Assembly (NCBI GenBank): GCA_050180235.1
Contig: JBFXEJ010000077.1
Location: 1-30,959 of the forward strand
Source: JAABRU01 sp050180235
GTDB taxonomy: Bacteria; Desulfobacterota; Desulfobacteria; Desulfobacterales; Desulfococcaceae
Length of the DNA stretch: 30,959 nucleotides
Direction: 5' to 3'
In this document: positions 16,639 to 24,695 of the stretch, piece by piece
Layout of the letters: every line of letters starts with the position of its first letter
Position numbering within the stretch: the stretch's first letter is position 1
Program-made: the position numbers and the translations under genes
Notes under the pieces: generated by a model
The model's database searches: none
Told to the model about the DNA's origin: nothing
What the model saw: only the letters and a program-made list of their open reading frames with translations

Positions 16639-17484
16639 ATGAAATACGCTTATTTTCCGGGATGCGAAATCCCAGCCCGTCTTCCTGAATACGGCATAGC
16701 GACGCGTGCAGTGCTGGATCGTCTGGGCGTGCGTCTGATCGATCTGCGTTTCAACTGCTGCGGTTATCCTGTACGGCAAAGGAGTTTTGAAGCCTCGGCT
16801 TTGTCCGGAGCACGGAATCTGGCATTAGCCCGGCGGGAGCATCTTAGCATTGTTACGCCCTGCAAATGCTGTTACGGCAACCTGAAACATGCCGAATACT
16901 GGATGAAACAGAGTCCCAGGCTGCGGGACAGAATCAACGGAATACTTGCTGAAGAAGGACTGGAATGGAAAGAGGATGTACGGGTGATTCATCTGCTCAC
17001 CCTGCTGACAGAGGATATCGGAACCGATATGATCCGCTCCAGCGTGACAAATCCCCTGCATGGCCTGAAAGTGGCCGCACATTACGGATGCCACGCGCTG
17101 CGTCCTGACAATGTGGTGCAGTTTGACAATCCCCTGGCTCCCACAATTTTTGAAAAACTGATCGCGGCCATTGGTGCGGAACCTGTCAACTGGCCCCTGC
17201 GTCTGGAATGCTGCGGCAATCCCCTATGGGAAAAAAACAGCCGCCTTTCCATAAAACTTATGAACAGAAAAATTGCCAATGCGTATGAATCCGGTGCTGA
17301 TGTGCTGGCAACAGCCTGCACCCACTGCCAAATTCAGTTTGACAAAATCCGGAACAGTCTGCCGGAAAAAGAAAGGAAATATCCCGAACTTGAATCCGTT
17401 CTTTATATTCAGATGCTGGGGATGAGTATGGGACTGGAAGCGGGGCAGATCAGGCTTTCTTCAGATTTTTCCATTTCCGGATGA
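16639..17484 (+). CDS. HdrB-like CCG-domain protein (heterodisulfide reductase subunit B family)
   Basis: HdrB-type proteins hold two noncubane [4Fe-4S] clusters that reduce disulfides or pass electrons in sulfate reducers and methanogens. Both CCG motifs are complete: C9, C40-C41-G, C75/C78 in the first half and C151, C191-C192-G, C227/C230 in the second. Length 281 is typical. No ribosome-binding site is evident before ATG 16639, but the first residues (KYAYFPGCE) match the family start. No HdrA or HdrC gene is adjacent, so partners must be elsewhere or the gene acts in another redox complex. The presence of this family supports a Desulfobacterota host. Confidence 0.92.
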   Translation: MKYAYFPGCEIPARLPEYGIATRAVLDRLGVRLIDLRFNCCGYPVRQRSFEASALSGARNLALARREHLSIVTPCKCCYGNLKHAEYWMKQSPRLRDRINGILAEEGLEWKEDVRVIHLLTLLTEDIGTDMIRSSVTNPLHGLKVAAHYGCHALRPDNVVQFDNPLAPTIFEKLIAAIGAEPVNWPLRLECCGNPLWEKNSRLSIKLMNRKIANAYESGADVLATACTHCQIQFDKIRNSLPEKERKYPELESVLYIQMLGMSMGLEAGQIRLSSDFSISG

Positions 17485-17554
17485 TGCTTTTTTCTGTTCT
17501 TTGTTTTTGAAATACAGCTATTTTCCTTCGACAATCCGGACAGCAGTTGTTCAG

Positions 17555-17693
17555 TTATACCGATTCGCTATTGATTTGATCCAATACTGTCAGTTTTCCC
17601 GCAGCTCCGGGTGTGCAAAAAACCGCTCCGCTTAATTTTTGCACTCCTCCGGATCAGATGCAGATGTATCAAGTCAATGGAGAATCGGTATTA
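17555..17693. repeat. MITE-like repeat family E, copy 2
   Basis: Ends TTATACCGATTCGCTATTGA (17555-17574) and TCAATGGAGAATCGGTATTA (17674-17693) are inverted copies with a few mismatches. The core has the GTGCAAAAA hairpin and CTCCTCCGGATCAG. It is the clearest forward copy and lies 70 bases after the HdrB-like gene. Confidence 0.85.
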
Positions 17694-17852
17694 CATGGTA
17701 TCGGTATTTTTTTGACTGACAAATCTCACCGCATTAAATTTTCATTATAATGGCTGATAAACATTCTTATGCGCTTTCCGTGCATTTCCCGGCTTCTGCT
17801 GAAGGGGAGAGTCTTTACGCACCATGCAGGCGCAACGCTGATGTAACTGATG

Positions 17853-17952
17853 TTAGGTGATTTACGGAAAAAAATATACCAACAAAGTATCAAAAGCTTC
17901 CAGCTTTTGCCTATGAACTGAAATGGTATATTTATTTTCAGAAATCACCTTA
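17853..17952. repeat. Repeat family D, copy 1 (100 bp)
   Basis: Ends TTAGGTGATTT and AAATCACCTTA are inverted. Inside are CAAAGTATCAAAAGCTTCC and the hairpin CAAAAGCTTCCAGCTTTTG. The reverse complement matches 30348-30455 along most of its length. It is non-coding. Confidence 0.82.
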
Positions 17953-17960
17953 CGCAGATT

Positions 17961-18031
17961 CGTCATACCGGCGAAACCCGGTATCCGTAACCGTCTGAAA
18001 ATACCGGATTCAGGCTTTCTCCGGAATGACG
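17961..18031. repeat. Repeat family F, copy 1 (CGTCATwCCGG ends)
   Basis: CGTCATACCGGCGAAACCCGG at the left pairs imperfectly with the right end reading CTTTCTCCGGAATGACG. Similar units occur at 21011-21077 and 30239-30305. Such interspersed repeats are common in environmental Proteobacteria. The unit lies 48 bases beyond the stop end of the minus-strand gene that follows; elsewhere in 17485-18078 I see only the E and D repeats. Confidence 0.7.
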
Positions 18032-18078
18032 GGAAATACAGCAGTCTGCCGGATTCTGAAGGTTTGGCGTAACATCAG

Positions 18079-20694
18079 TTATATCAGACAATAGGGCGAT
18101 GATTTCATCATGGTGTCAATATCATTGCGGATTTTCCGGTCAAAATGCCTGATCCGGGCATTATTGCCCATAATCATGTCCAGTTGCCGGGTGTGCAGGC
18201 TGAGATAGCCCAGAATACGGATGCGGTTTTCCATAAAACTGCGTTCATGCCCTTCCATTCTTGAACTCAGATGATCGTTTTTCACCTGAACGCGGAAACC
18301 GTAATCTTCGAGAATATCCTGAATAAATTCTATGCGCCGTTCGCGGCGCATATCATCCGCTGCTCCGCCCTTGAACTGGAAACTGATATAATTCTCCGAA
18401 TCCCGTTCGCTGATCATGGCCTCCATCATGGAAAAATGGTATCCCAGCCGGGAACTGAGACTACAGTAATTTTTTGAAATCATGAAATAATTGTGCTGTG
18501 CATACGCGGATTTCACGCCTGTGGTCAGAGCAGTGTTGGCAGTAGACTGAAACATGACCGACATCAGCCCTTTTCCGTCTGCTGCCGGAGGCCCGTCCCA
18601 GGGAATGGCCACAAATCCCTCCCAGAAAGCCAGCATGGGAATGGACACAATATTGTCCAGATTCACGGATTTTTCATCTGTATCCTCACGGAATCCGTCA
18701 TCCAGATTCAGAATCCACCACTGCATCAGGGTTTTCTTATACACCAGTTGTTTCGCGGATCGTTCAGGAAAATGATGCTCTTTTCCAAAACTGAACATCT
18801 CGTGAACTGATTTTTCATGGAGGAAACGGGTGATGTCGTGAAGGGTCTGGCAGTTTTCCGGAGTGAAGGAGCGGGAATCCGGATCCAGCAGATTCAGGGG
18901 AACAATCAGCCTGCCTGCCCTTCGCAGAATGCGGAAAACCGGGCTGCCTTCCATGAAATTCCGGCTTTCCCGCCGTCCCCCTTCCGGCAAATCCCTGAAT
19001 CCCCGGTATATGCACAGACTGTCCGCATCCACGGTAATCCGGTCTCCGTTTTTCAGTTTTTCCATCACGCCTTCCACACCAAACAGGGCAGGAATGCCGA
19101 ATTCCCTTGCCACATTTGCCAGATGCCCTGCAATGCCGCCCTGTTCTGAAACCACTGCTGCTGCCCGGCTGAGCAAAGCAGCCCATTCAGGAAGAGCCTG
19201 TGTGATGAGCAAAACAGCACCCTGGGGAAAACGCAGAACATCCGCAGCTTTTGCAGCCACAAACACCTCACCGCAGGCCATGCCCGGACTGGCTGTAACA
19301 CCTCCGGATGCAATAAGATTTTCATCCGCTTCCCTGTCATACACAGGCTGCCCATCTTTTTTCTGCAACTGCTGCAGGGGTCTGCACTGCAGAATGAAGA
19401 TGCGGTCATCCTGATCCACAGCCCATTCAATATCCTGGGGGCCTTCGTAATAATTTTCCAGTGTCAGTGCAAATTCAGCGAGCTGTTTTATCTGTTCGTC
19501 AGTGAGAGCCGGTTTTTCCGCGTCCTCTTCACTGATTTCCATCCGGCAGATGCCTTCTTCGGGATAACAGACGAATTTTCTGTCTTTTCTGGCAATCTCC
19601 CGGCGCACGATTTCCATTTTTTCCCCACGGGAAACCACAAAGAGATCACACGCTGCAGTGCCGTCCACCACAGCTTTGGGCAGCCCCTGGGCCGCGTTGA
19701 TGAACACAGTGTCATCCTCCCGGTTTACCGGATTGCGGGAATAGGTGACACCTCCGGCCTGGGCATCCACCATGACAACACATCCCACAGGCATGGGAAT
19801 ATCTTCATCACGGAATCCCCTTGTAAGCCGGTAAGTTATAGCCTGAAGGGTGTATTTGCTCGCAACCACTGTTTTGTAGGCATCCAGCACATTCTCATAA
19901 CTTACATTGAGTTCTGAATGATACTGGCCTGCGAATGAACTGGCCCCGGAATCTTCGCCCAGCGCGCTGCTGCGCAAAGCTGCCCTGATTTTTTTCCCTG
20001 CTTTTTCTTCAATTCTGCGCCAGTGTTTGCGGATTTCCTCTGCAATATCAGCAGGAACTTCTGCACGCATGATGAACTGCCGGGCTTCCGCGCTCAGGCG
20101 GTAAAGCTGTTCCGCATCCGCTGTATCAGCAGACTGGAACAGACGGTTGATTTCGGTCTGAATGCCGGTTTCATTCATAAAACGGTTATAGGCATGGGAA
20201 GTGATGACAAAACCGGCCGGAATACTGATGTGCATAATCTTTCCGATCTCGCACAGCCCTGCCATTTTTCCGCCCGTGAGTTCCCGCAGACCCTGATCCA
20301 CATCCGCAAACGCGATGACAGATATTTCCGGTATCTCCGGTTTTTCCGCTTCCAGCACATGATCAATGCCTTCCCGGATAGCCGTAAAACGGGCATTCAG
20401 TCCGCTGTATTTTCCCGGAGCCAGACGCTCCATGTTTTTGATCATCTGCAGAACATTGACAGCCGCAGCAGTGCAGTGACCGCGCACAAAGGCCATGTCA
20501 AAGGGAAACATGCCCATCAGGGCCTGCTCCATACCGGCCATGACTTCCAATGCCCGGTTGTTCGCGCTCAGCAGGAGTTTGAAGCTGTGATACCGTTCCC
20601 TGAATGTCATCCGCAGGGTTTCGGTGTCTTCAGGTTCAGGTACGGGTTTGTTTCCGGAAAGCAGGTTTTTCACAAAATCGGATATACGTTTCAT
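18079..20694 (-). CDS. PEP-synthase/PPDK-like protein with an atypical C-terminal domain
   Basis: This 871-residue protein has a pyruvate-phosphate-dikinase N-terminal ATP-grasp domain at about 130-440: LTGGKMAGL, R241SSALGEDSGASSFAGQY, GGVTYSRNP and GPQDIEWAVD, ending LQCRPL. The swivelling phosphohistidine domain follows at about 465-565, with GGIAGH524LANVAREFGIPAL supplying the catalytic His. The C-terminal 300 residues do not resemble the PEP-binding barrel of real PEP synthase, so it probably phosphorylates something other than pyruvate. Residues 1-125 are an unassigned helical extension. It is transcribed alone on the minus strand. The start is ATG 20694-20692 with a weak GGA upstream. 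Confidence 0.85.
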   Translation of the reverse strand: MKRISDFVKNLLSGNKPVPEPEDTETLRMTFRERYHSFKLLLSANNRALEVMAGMEQALMGMFPFDMAFVRGHCTAAAVNVLQMIKNMERLAPGKYSGLNARFTAIREGIDHVLEAEKPEIPEISVIAFADVDQGLRELTGGKMAGLCEIGKIMHISIPAGFVITSHAYNRFMNETGIQTEINRLFQSADTADAEQLYRLSAEARQFIMRAEVPADIAEEIRKHWRRIEEKAGKKIRAALRSSALGEDSGASSFAGQYHSELNVSYENVLDAYKTVVASKYTLQAITYRLTRGFRDEDIPMPVGCVVMVDAQAGGVTYSRNPVNREDDTVFINAAQGLPKAVVDGTAACDLFVVSRGEKMEIVRREIARKDRKFVCYPEEGICRMEISEEDAEKPALTDEQIKQLAEFALTLENYYEGPQDIEWAVDQDDRIFILQCRPLQQLQKKDGQPVYDREADENLIASGGVTASPGMACGEVFVAAKAADVLRFPQGAVLLITQALPEWAALLSRAAAVVSEQGGIAGHLANVAREFGIPALFGVEGVMEKLKNGDRITVDADSLCIYRGFRDLPEGGRRESRNFMEGSPVFRILRRAGRLIVPLNLLDPDSRSFTPENCQTLHDITRFLHEKSVHEMFSFGKEHHFPERSAKQLVYKKTLMQWWILNLDDGFREDTDEKSVNLDNIVSIPMLAFWEGFVAIPWDGPPAADGKGLMSVMFQSTANTALTTGVKSAYAQHNYFMISKNYCSLSSRLGYHFSMMEAMISERDSENYISFQFKGGAADDMRRERRIEFIQDILEDYGFRVQVKNDHLSSRMEGHERSFMENRIRILGYLSLHTRQLDMIMGNNARIRHFDRKIRNDIDTMMKSSPYCLI

Positions 20695-20867
20695 TTTTTA
20701 TTCCAGTTTGTTTATAAGTGTTCTGTCAAATAAATTTTTTAACAAAGCAGAACCGGCATCCTGCGGGTTTCCGGGGCGGCAGACTACTTTATTTGCATAC
20801 AGACCGGAAGCTGTTTTATAAACCCCGGCACAAAAAAACAGAGGCAGTTTCAAATCCGCCAAAACTG

Positions 20868-21013
20868 TCATACCAATTCTCCATTGATTCTGTATAATAC
20901 AGAATACAAATCCGGAGGAGTGCAAAAATTAAGCGGAGCGGTTTTTTGCAAACACTGAACCGGGGAAAAACTGACAATAAATATTGTATCAAATCAATGG
21001 AGAATTGGTATCA
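20868..21013. repeat. MITE-like repeat family E, copy 3 (inverted)
   Basis: TCATACCAATTCTCCATTGA (20868-20887) and TCAATGGAGAATTGGTATCA (20994-21013) are perfect inverted ends of 20 bp. The core reads TCCGGAGGAGTGCAAAAATT, the reverse strand of copies 1 and 2. It lies upstream of the PEP-synthase-like gene. Confidence 0.9.
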
Positions 21014-21077
21014 TACCAACAAAAGCCTGTGTCCGGAAAAGTCCGGAAATACAGGATTCAGGTTTACACCGGAATGA
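21011..21077. repeat. Repeat family F, copy 2
   Basis: TCATACC at the left and ACACCGGAATGA at the right form the imperfect inverted ends, with CAGGATTCAGG inside. It abuts and shares three bases with the family E copy, suggesting nested insertion. Confidence 0.6.
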
Positions 21078-21111
21078 CAAAGATGGATTTTTGCAACTGG
21101 CTAAGGTGATT

Positions 21112-21242
21112 TCCATTAATGATTATACCGTTTTCGTAGGGCGGGCACGGCTTTTTGTGCCCGCCGTCCTGCTGAAACGGTGGGCACAAAAAGCCGTGCC
21201 CGCCCTGCAATGATGGTACATTTTTTCATGGAAATCGCCTAA
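21112..21242. repeat. Repeat family D-like element with 27-bp GC-rich hairpin
   Basis: Ends TAAGGTGATTTCCAT and ATGGAAATCGCCTAA resemble family D ends. Inside, 21139-21165 and 21179-21205 are inverted repeats of 27 bp with one mismatch and a 13-nt loop; the arms begin GGGCGGGCACGGC. The core differs completely from the other D copies. The rest of 20695-21368 holds no gene. Confidence 0.85.
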
Positions 21243-21368
21243 ACAGAATATTATAAAACCGGATCCACCGAGCCTGTTTTGTAACCCACTGATTTTAAAT
21301 TGCCAAATTCAATCCTTAATTCGGTTCAGAAGCGGCACTGCCAATTTTCCCATAGGCGGCAGACTGGT

Positions 21369-21722
21369 TTATGTTAAGGTATCAAAAAAACTTTCCACCT
21401 TTCCTTCGGTTCCGCAGTAAAGACAGCGGTTCTGGTTTTTGTTCATGATGCGGCCGCATGCGGGGCATGTCTCGGTTTTTTTATCTGCCACCTTCAGTTC
21501 CTCAATGCGTTTGATCAATGTGTCTTCTGTAAGTTCCGGATGCTGCAGCCGGATGAAAAACCAGAGCGCCTCACAGATCAGTGACAGTTTTTCCACTTTC
21601 TGCTTGAGTTTTTCATACTCCTGCTCTTCCGATTTTGCCTCCAGAAGCCGCATCTTGGCCTCAAAATCCGCATCCATTCCAAATCTCCCTTTTGATCGTG
21701 AACTTTTTCCGAACAAACTCAT
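21369..21722 (-). CDS. Small coiled-coil zinc-ribbon protein
   Basis: The 117-residue product has a long charged helix (about residues 20-60, EAKMRLLEAKSEEQEYEKLK) that probably forms a coiled coil, and a C-terminal zinc ribbon, C-P-A-C ... C-L-Y-C. It starts 37 bases after the response-regulator stop on the same strand, with GGAG before the ATG, so it is likely the last gene of the operon. No specific family is recognised. The zinc ribbon resembles that of the TPR protein at 15374-16321, a loose likeness only. Confidence 0.7.
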   Translation of the reverse strand: MSLFGKSSRSKGRFGMDADFEAKMRLLEAKSEEQEYEKLKQKVEKLSLICEALWFFIRLQHPELTEDTLIKRIEELKVADKKTETCPACGRIMNKNQNRCLYCGTEGKVESFFDTLT

Positions 21723-21759
21723 TTCCGGCTCCGGTTTTCATCTGTTATCATACAATAAA

Positions 21760-22434
21760 TCAATCCTGCCCCTTTCTCACCCATGAAACCGCATATCGCA
21801 TCAGTTCCGCTGCATTCTTGAGATTGAGTTTTTCCTTGATACGCTCCCGGTAGGTGCTGATGGTTTTTACACTCAGATTCAGTTTCTCGGCAACCTCTTT
21901 GGTGGTATAACCTTCGCCCATAAACTGCAGCACCTCCATTTCCCGGTTGGTCAGGACATCCACAGGTGAAGCCCCCGCATCCTGCTGTCTCTGTGTGAAT
22001 TTGCTGAGAAGGCTTTCCATGAATTTTTCGCTGGCATATATCTTTCCGCTCAGAACACAGCGGATGGCCCTGACAATGGATTCAGACGCGGACTGTTTCA
22101 TGATATATCCCTTTGCACCTGCATGAAATGCCCGTTCCGCATACAGGGATTCATCGTGCATGGAAAGCACCAGAACAGGCATATCTTTGTAATCTCTGCT
22201 GATATCGCGGATCAGATCAATGCCGTTTCTGCCTTTCAGGGAAATATCCACAATCACCATATCCGGTTTCAGTTCCCTGATTCTGTTCCATCCGGCCGTA
22301 ATATCATCTGCCTCGCCGCATACGCACAGTTCCTCCTCCTGATTTATGAGTTCCTTCATTCCCAGCCGGAAAATGGGATGATCCTCTACTATCATAATCC
22401 GTGTTCTGCACTGATCTGAACTGTTTTCTGTCAT
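21760..22434 (-). CDS. NarL/FixJ-family response regulator
   Basis: The 224-residue regulator has a receiver domain with acidic pocket E17-D18, phospho-acceptor D63 in MVIVDISLKG, and K113 in GYIMKQSA. A LuxR-type helix-turn-helix follows (LTNREMEVLQFMGEGYTTKE, then SVKTISTYRERIKEKL). It is the DNA-binding output of the kinase encoded upstream; its start overlaps the kinase stop by four bases (ATGA), so the two are made together. Targets are unknown. Confidence 0.95.
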   Translation of the reverse strand: MTENSSDQCRTRIMIVEDHPIFRLGMKELINQEEELCVCGEADDITAGWNRIRELKPDMVIVDISLKGRNGIDLIRDISRDYKDMPVLVLSMHDESLYAERAFHAGAKGYIMKQSASESIVRAIRCVLSGKIYASEKFMESLLSKFTQRQQDAGASPVDVLTNREMEVLQFMGEGYTTKEVAEKLNLSVKTISTYRERIKEKLNLKNAAELMRYAVSWVRKGQD

Positions 22435-24659
22435 ACATATATCTCCCCGTGTACCGGATTCGCCGGAGCGGTTTTGAAGGAAATGCCCACAGTGGTTCCG
22501 CCTCTGCTGTTGATCTGTATATCAAAGGACGCTCCGATTTTCTTTGCCCGGAAATTCATGATGCGCAGTCCCATTCCCCGGCTTGCGTTCACATCAGATA
22601 TGCCTGTGCCGTCATCAATGATTTTCAGGGATACAGACTGATCTGCTGTCACCAACAGATCAATGGAAATGCGCGAGGCCCTGCCATGCTTTATGGCATT
22701 GTAAACCGCCTCCTGTGTGATATAAAACAGATGAATGGCATCAGTCTGGTTGCGGAACACCACAGGCCGGTTATACCGGAATTCGCAGAGTATGCCAAAC
22801 ACATACTGGGTATTTTTTGCCAGTTCCTCCAAAGAGAATTCAAATCCCTGCTCCACAAGGTGAACCGGGCAGAGACCCCTGGCCATTGCCCTGGTTTTGC
22901 GGATCGCGTCTTTAATCAGATTCCGGATACTGTCCGCGGCCGCTGCCTCAGGACTGGATGCCCGCTCCAGTTTATGCTGCAGTACCTTGGTGAGCACCTC
23001 AATGCCGATGAGATGGGGGCAGAGATCATCATGCAGATCCTGACCGATCTTCTGCCTCTCTTTTTCCCCGATGTCCAGAATTCTTTCCTCCAGACGCCGG
23101 ATGTCTGTAATATCCTCCAGAGTGGCCAGAATGCAGCGCTCATTCCACAGTTCAATAAAATCCCCGGATATCAGGGCCAGCCGGTTTTCTCCCTTTTTGG
23201 TGACAAATCCGGTCTCATAATTGCGAAGTTTTCCGCTTTTTTCCAGCGTGGCAAACATGGCATCACGCTCATCCTGATGCTGCAGAAAAGTGATTTCCGA
23301 AAAATGTTTTCCCAGCACATCAGTTTCGGAACTGCCAATGGCCCTGAGAAAACTGGCGTTCACATTGATGAACCGTCTGTCCTCCCATGAAATGATGGCA
23401 AGACCGTTGGGACTGAGACTGAATGCTTTGGAAAACATTTCCTCAGAAAGGCGCAGGGCCTGCTCTGCCTGCCTGCGTTCGCTGATTTCAGCCCGGAGGC
23501 TGTTGCTGTATGTTTCCAGACGTTCCATAAAGGAATTGAAATATCCGGCAAGCTGACCGGCCTCATCATGGGACATGGACTCAATCCGCACAGTGAAATC
23601 CCCGGCCGGCACGGAAAAAAAACGTTTCATCAGCTCCCGCAGCGGTTCTGTGATGGATGCACTGATGCGCAGGGATATGAAAAAGAGCAGCACAAGGGAA
23701 ATGATCAGGGTGATAAAAATCGTATTCCGGATCATGCGCAGCGGGGTATAGAGTTCATCCAGATAACTTGATGAGGCCACAATCCAGTCAAATTCCGGAA
23801 TATGGTTGAATATGACCAGTTTTTCACGGGGATAATTTTCTTCGGGATTTTTCCATGAATAAATGATCTTCCCGTTTTTCTGCTTCAGTATCTCCTGAAT
23901 AAAAAAGCGGTTTCCGGGATTTTTTTCATCCAGGACGTTTTCCCCCTCCAGCTTGGGGTGTATAATCAGATTTCCTTTCAGATCCATCACATAGGAATAA
24001 CCTGTCTTTCCGAACTGAAGAGAGAGAACACTTTCCCGGAAATCATCCACTTTTACGAGTTCGCTGAATTCCTCCCGGTATGCAGTTACAGAAATAATCC
24101 AGTCCCAGGGCTCAAACCATGTCATATAAAGGGCTTTGGGGCGTTCATGGGACTCACCCGGATTTTTCCATTCATATTCCAGATAACCGTTTTTCCGCAT
24201 TCCCTGTTCCCTGGCAAAACTGTATTCGGAAATATCCGCGCCGATCAGGGCATTTTTCGGATGAACCCGGAGGACACTGCTGCTGTCAATGCAGTAAATA
24301 TAACCGGATTTTCCGATCTGCTGGTTGAGAAGCACCTGAGATGCCCGAATCCGGGCCTCATCTTCCGGCAGTATTCCCTCTTTGTACCCCAGATAAAAAA
24401 ATTGTGCAATATCCCGGTTTTTTTCCGATACCGCACGCAGATAGTTTTTCAGGGAAACCGCAGCAGAAGTCCTGACCATGTTCAGGAGCGTGGCTGTGGA
24501 ATTTTTCAGTTCACTTTCAATATTTTCCTCAATGCTTTTCCTGACAACAACATAGATGACAGTGGTAACCGCTGTGAGGGTCAGCAGAAAAGCCAGTGTA
24601 TAACTGAAAAGCAGTTTGTAACGTATGGGAAGGTTGTTGAAGGTCTGCAGCAGTTTCAT
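22431..24659 (-). CDS. Membrane sensor histidine kinase with tandem Cache, HAMP and PAS domains
   Basis: This 742-residue kinase has TM1 at about 17-39 and TM2 at about 312-333, bounding a periplasmic sensor. The sensor contains two similar Cache-type modules: GKSGYIYCIDSSSVLRVHP near 117 and GKTGYSYVMDLKGNLIIHP near 218, each followed by a W-K-N-P motif. HAMP (about 334-385) and PAS (about 405-520) follow. The NarX/DesK-type dimerisation motif has phospho-acceptor H543 in GQDLHDDLCPHLIG; the ATPase has N655 and D682-D-G-T-G686, then G-M-G-L-R-I-M. It phosphorylates the regulator whose gene overlaps its stop. The PQQ propeller gene lies 36 bases upstream and may supply a periplasmic partner. 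The ligand is unknown. Confidence 0.95.
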   Translation of the reverse strand: MKLLQTFNNLPIRYKLLFSYTLAFLLTLTAVTTVIYVVVRKSIEENIESELKNSTATLLNMVRTSAAVSLKNYLRAVSEKNRDIAQFFYLGYKEGILPEDEARIRASQVLLNQQIGKSGYIYCIDSSSVLRVHPKNALIGADISEYSFAREQGMRKNGYLEYEWKNPGESHERPKALYMTWFEPWDWIISVTAYREEFSELVKVDDFRESVLSLQFGKTGYSYVMDLKGNLIIHPKLEGENVLDEKNPGNRFFIQEILKQKNGKIIYSWKNPEENYPREKLVIFNHIPEFDWIVASSSYLDELYTPLRMIRNTIFITLIISLVLLFFISLRISASITEPLRELMKRFFSVPAGDFTVRIESMSHDEAGQLAGYFNSFMERLETYSNSLRAEISERRQAEQALRLSEEMFSKAFSLSPNGLAIISWEDRRFINVNASFLRAIGSSETDVLGKHFSEITFLQHQDERDAMFATLEKSGKLRNYETGFVTKKGENRLALISGDFIELWNERCILATLEDITDIRRLEERILDIGEKERQKIGQDLHDDLCPHLIGIEVLTKVLQHKLERASSPEAAAADSIRNLIKDAIRKTRAMARGLCPVHLVEQGFEFSLEELAKNTQYVFGILCEFRYNRPVVFRNQTDAIHLFYITQEAVYNAIKHGRASRISIDLLVTADQSVSLKIIDDGTGISDVNASRGMGLRIMNFRAKKIGASFDIQINSRGGTTVGISFKTAPANPVHGEIYV

Positions 24660-24695
24660 GGTGTCTCCCGGTGCGATGTTCCTGTTGATCTCATT

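Noticed and set aside
22401..23390. 329-codon plus-strand frame opposite the histidine kinase
   Set aside because: Antisense to conserved kinase motifs; no domain pattern of its own.
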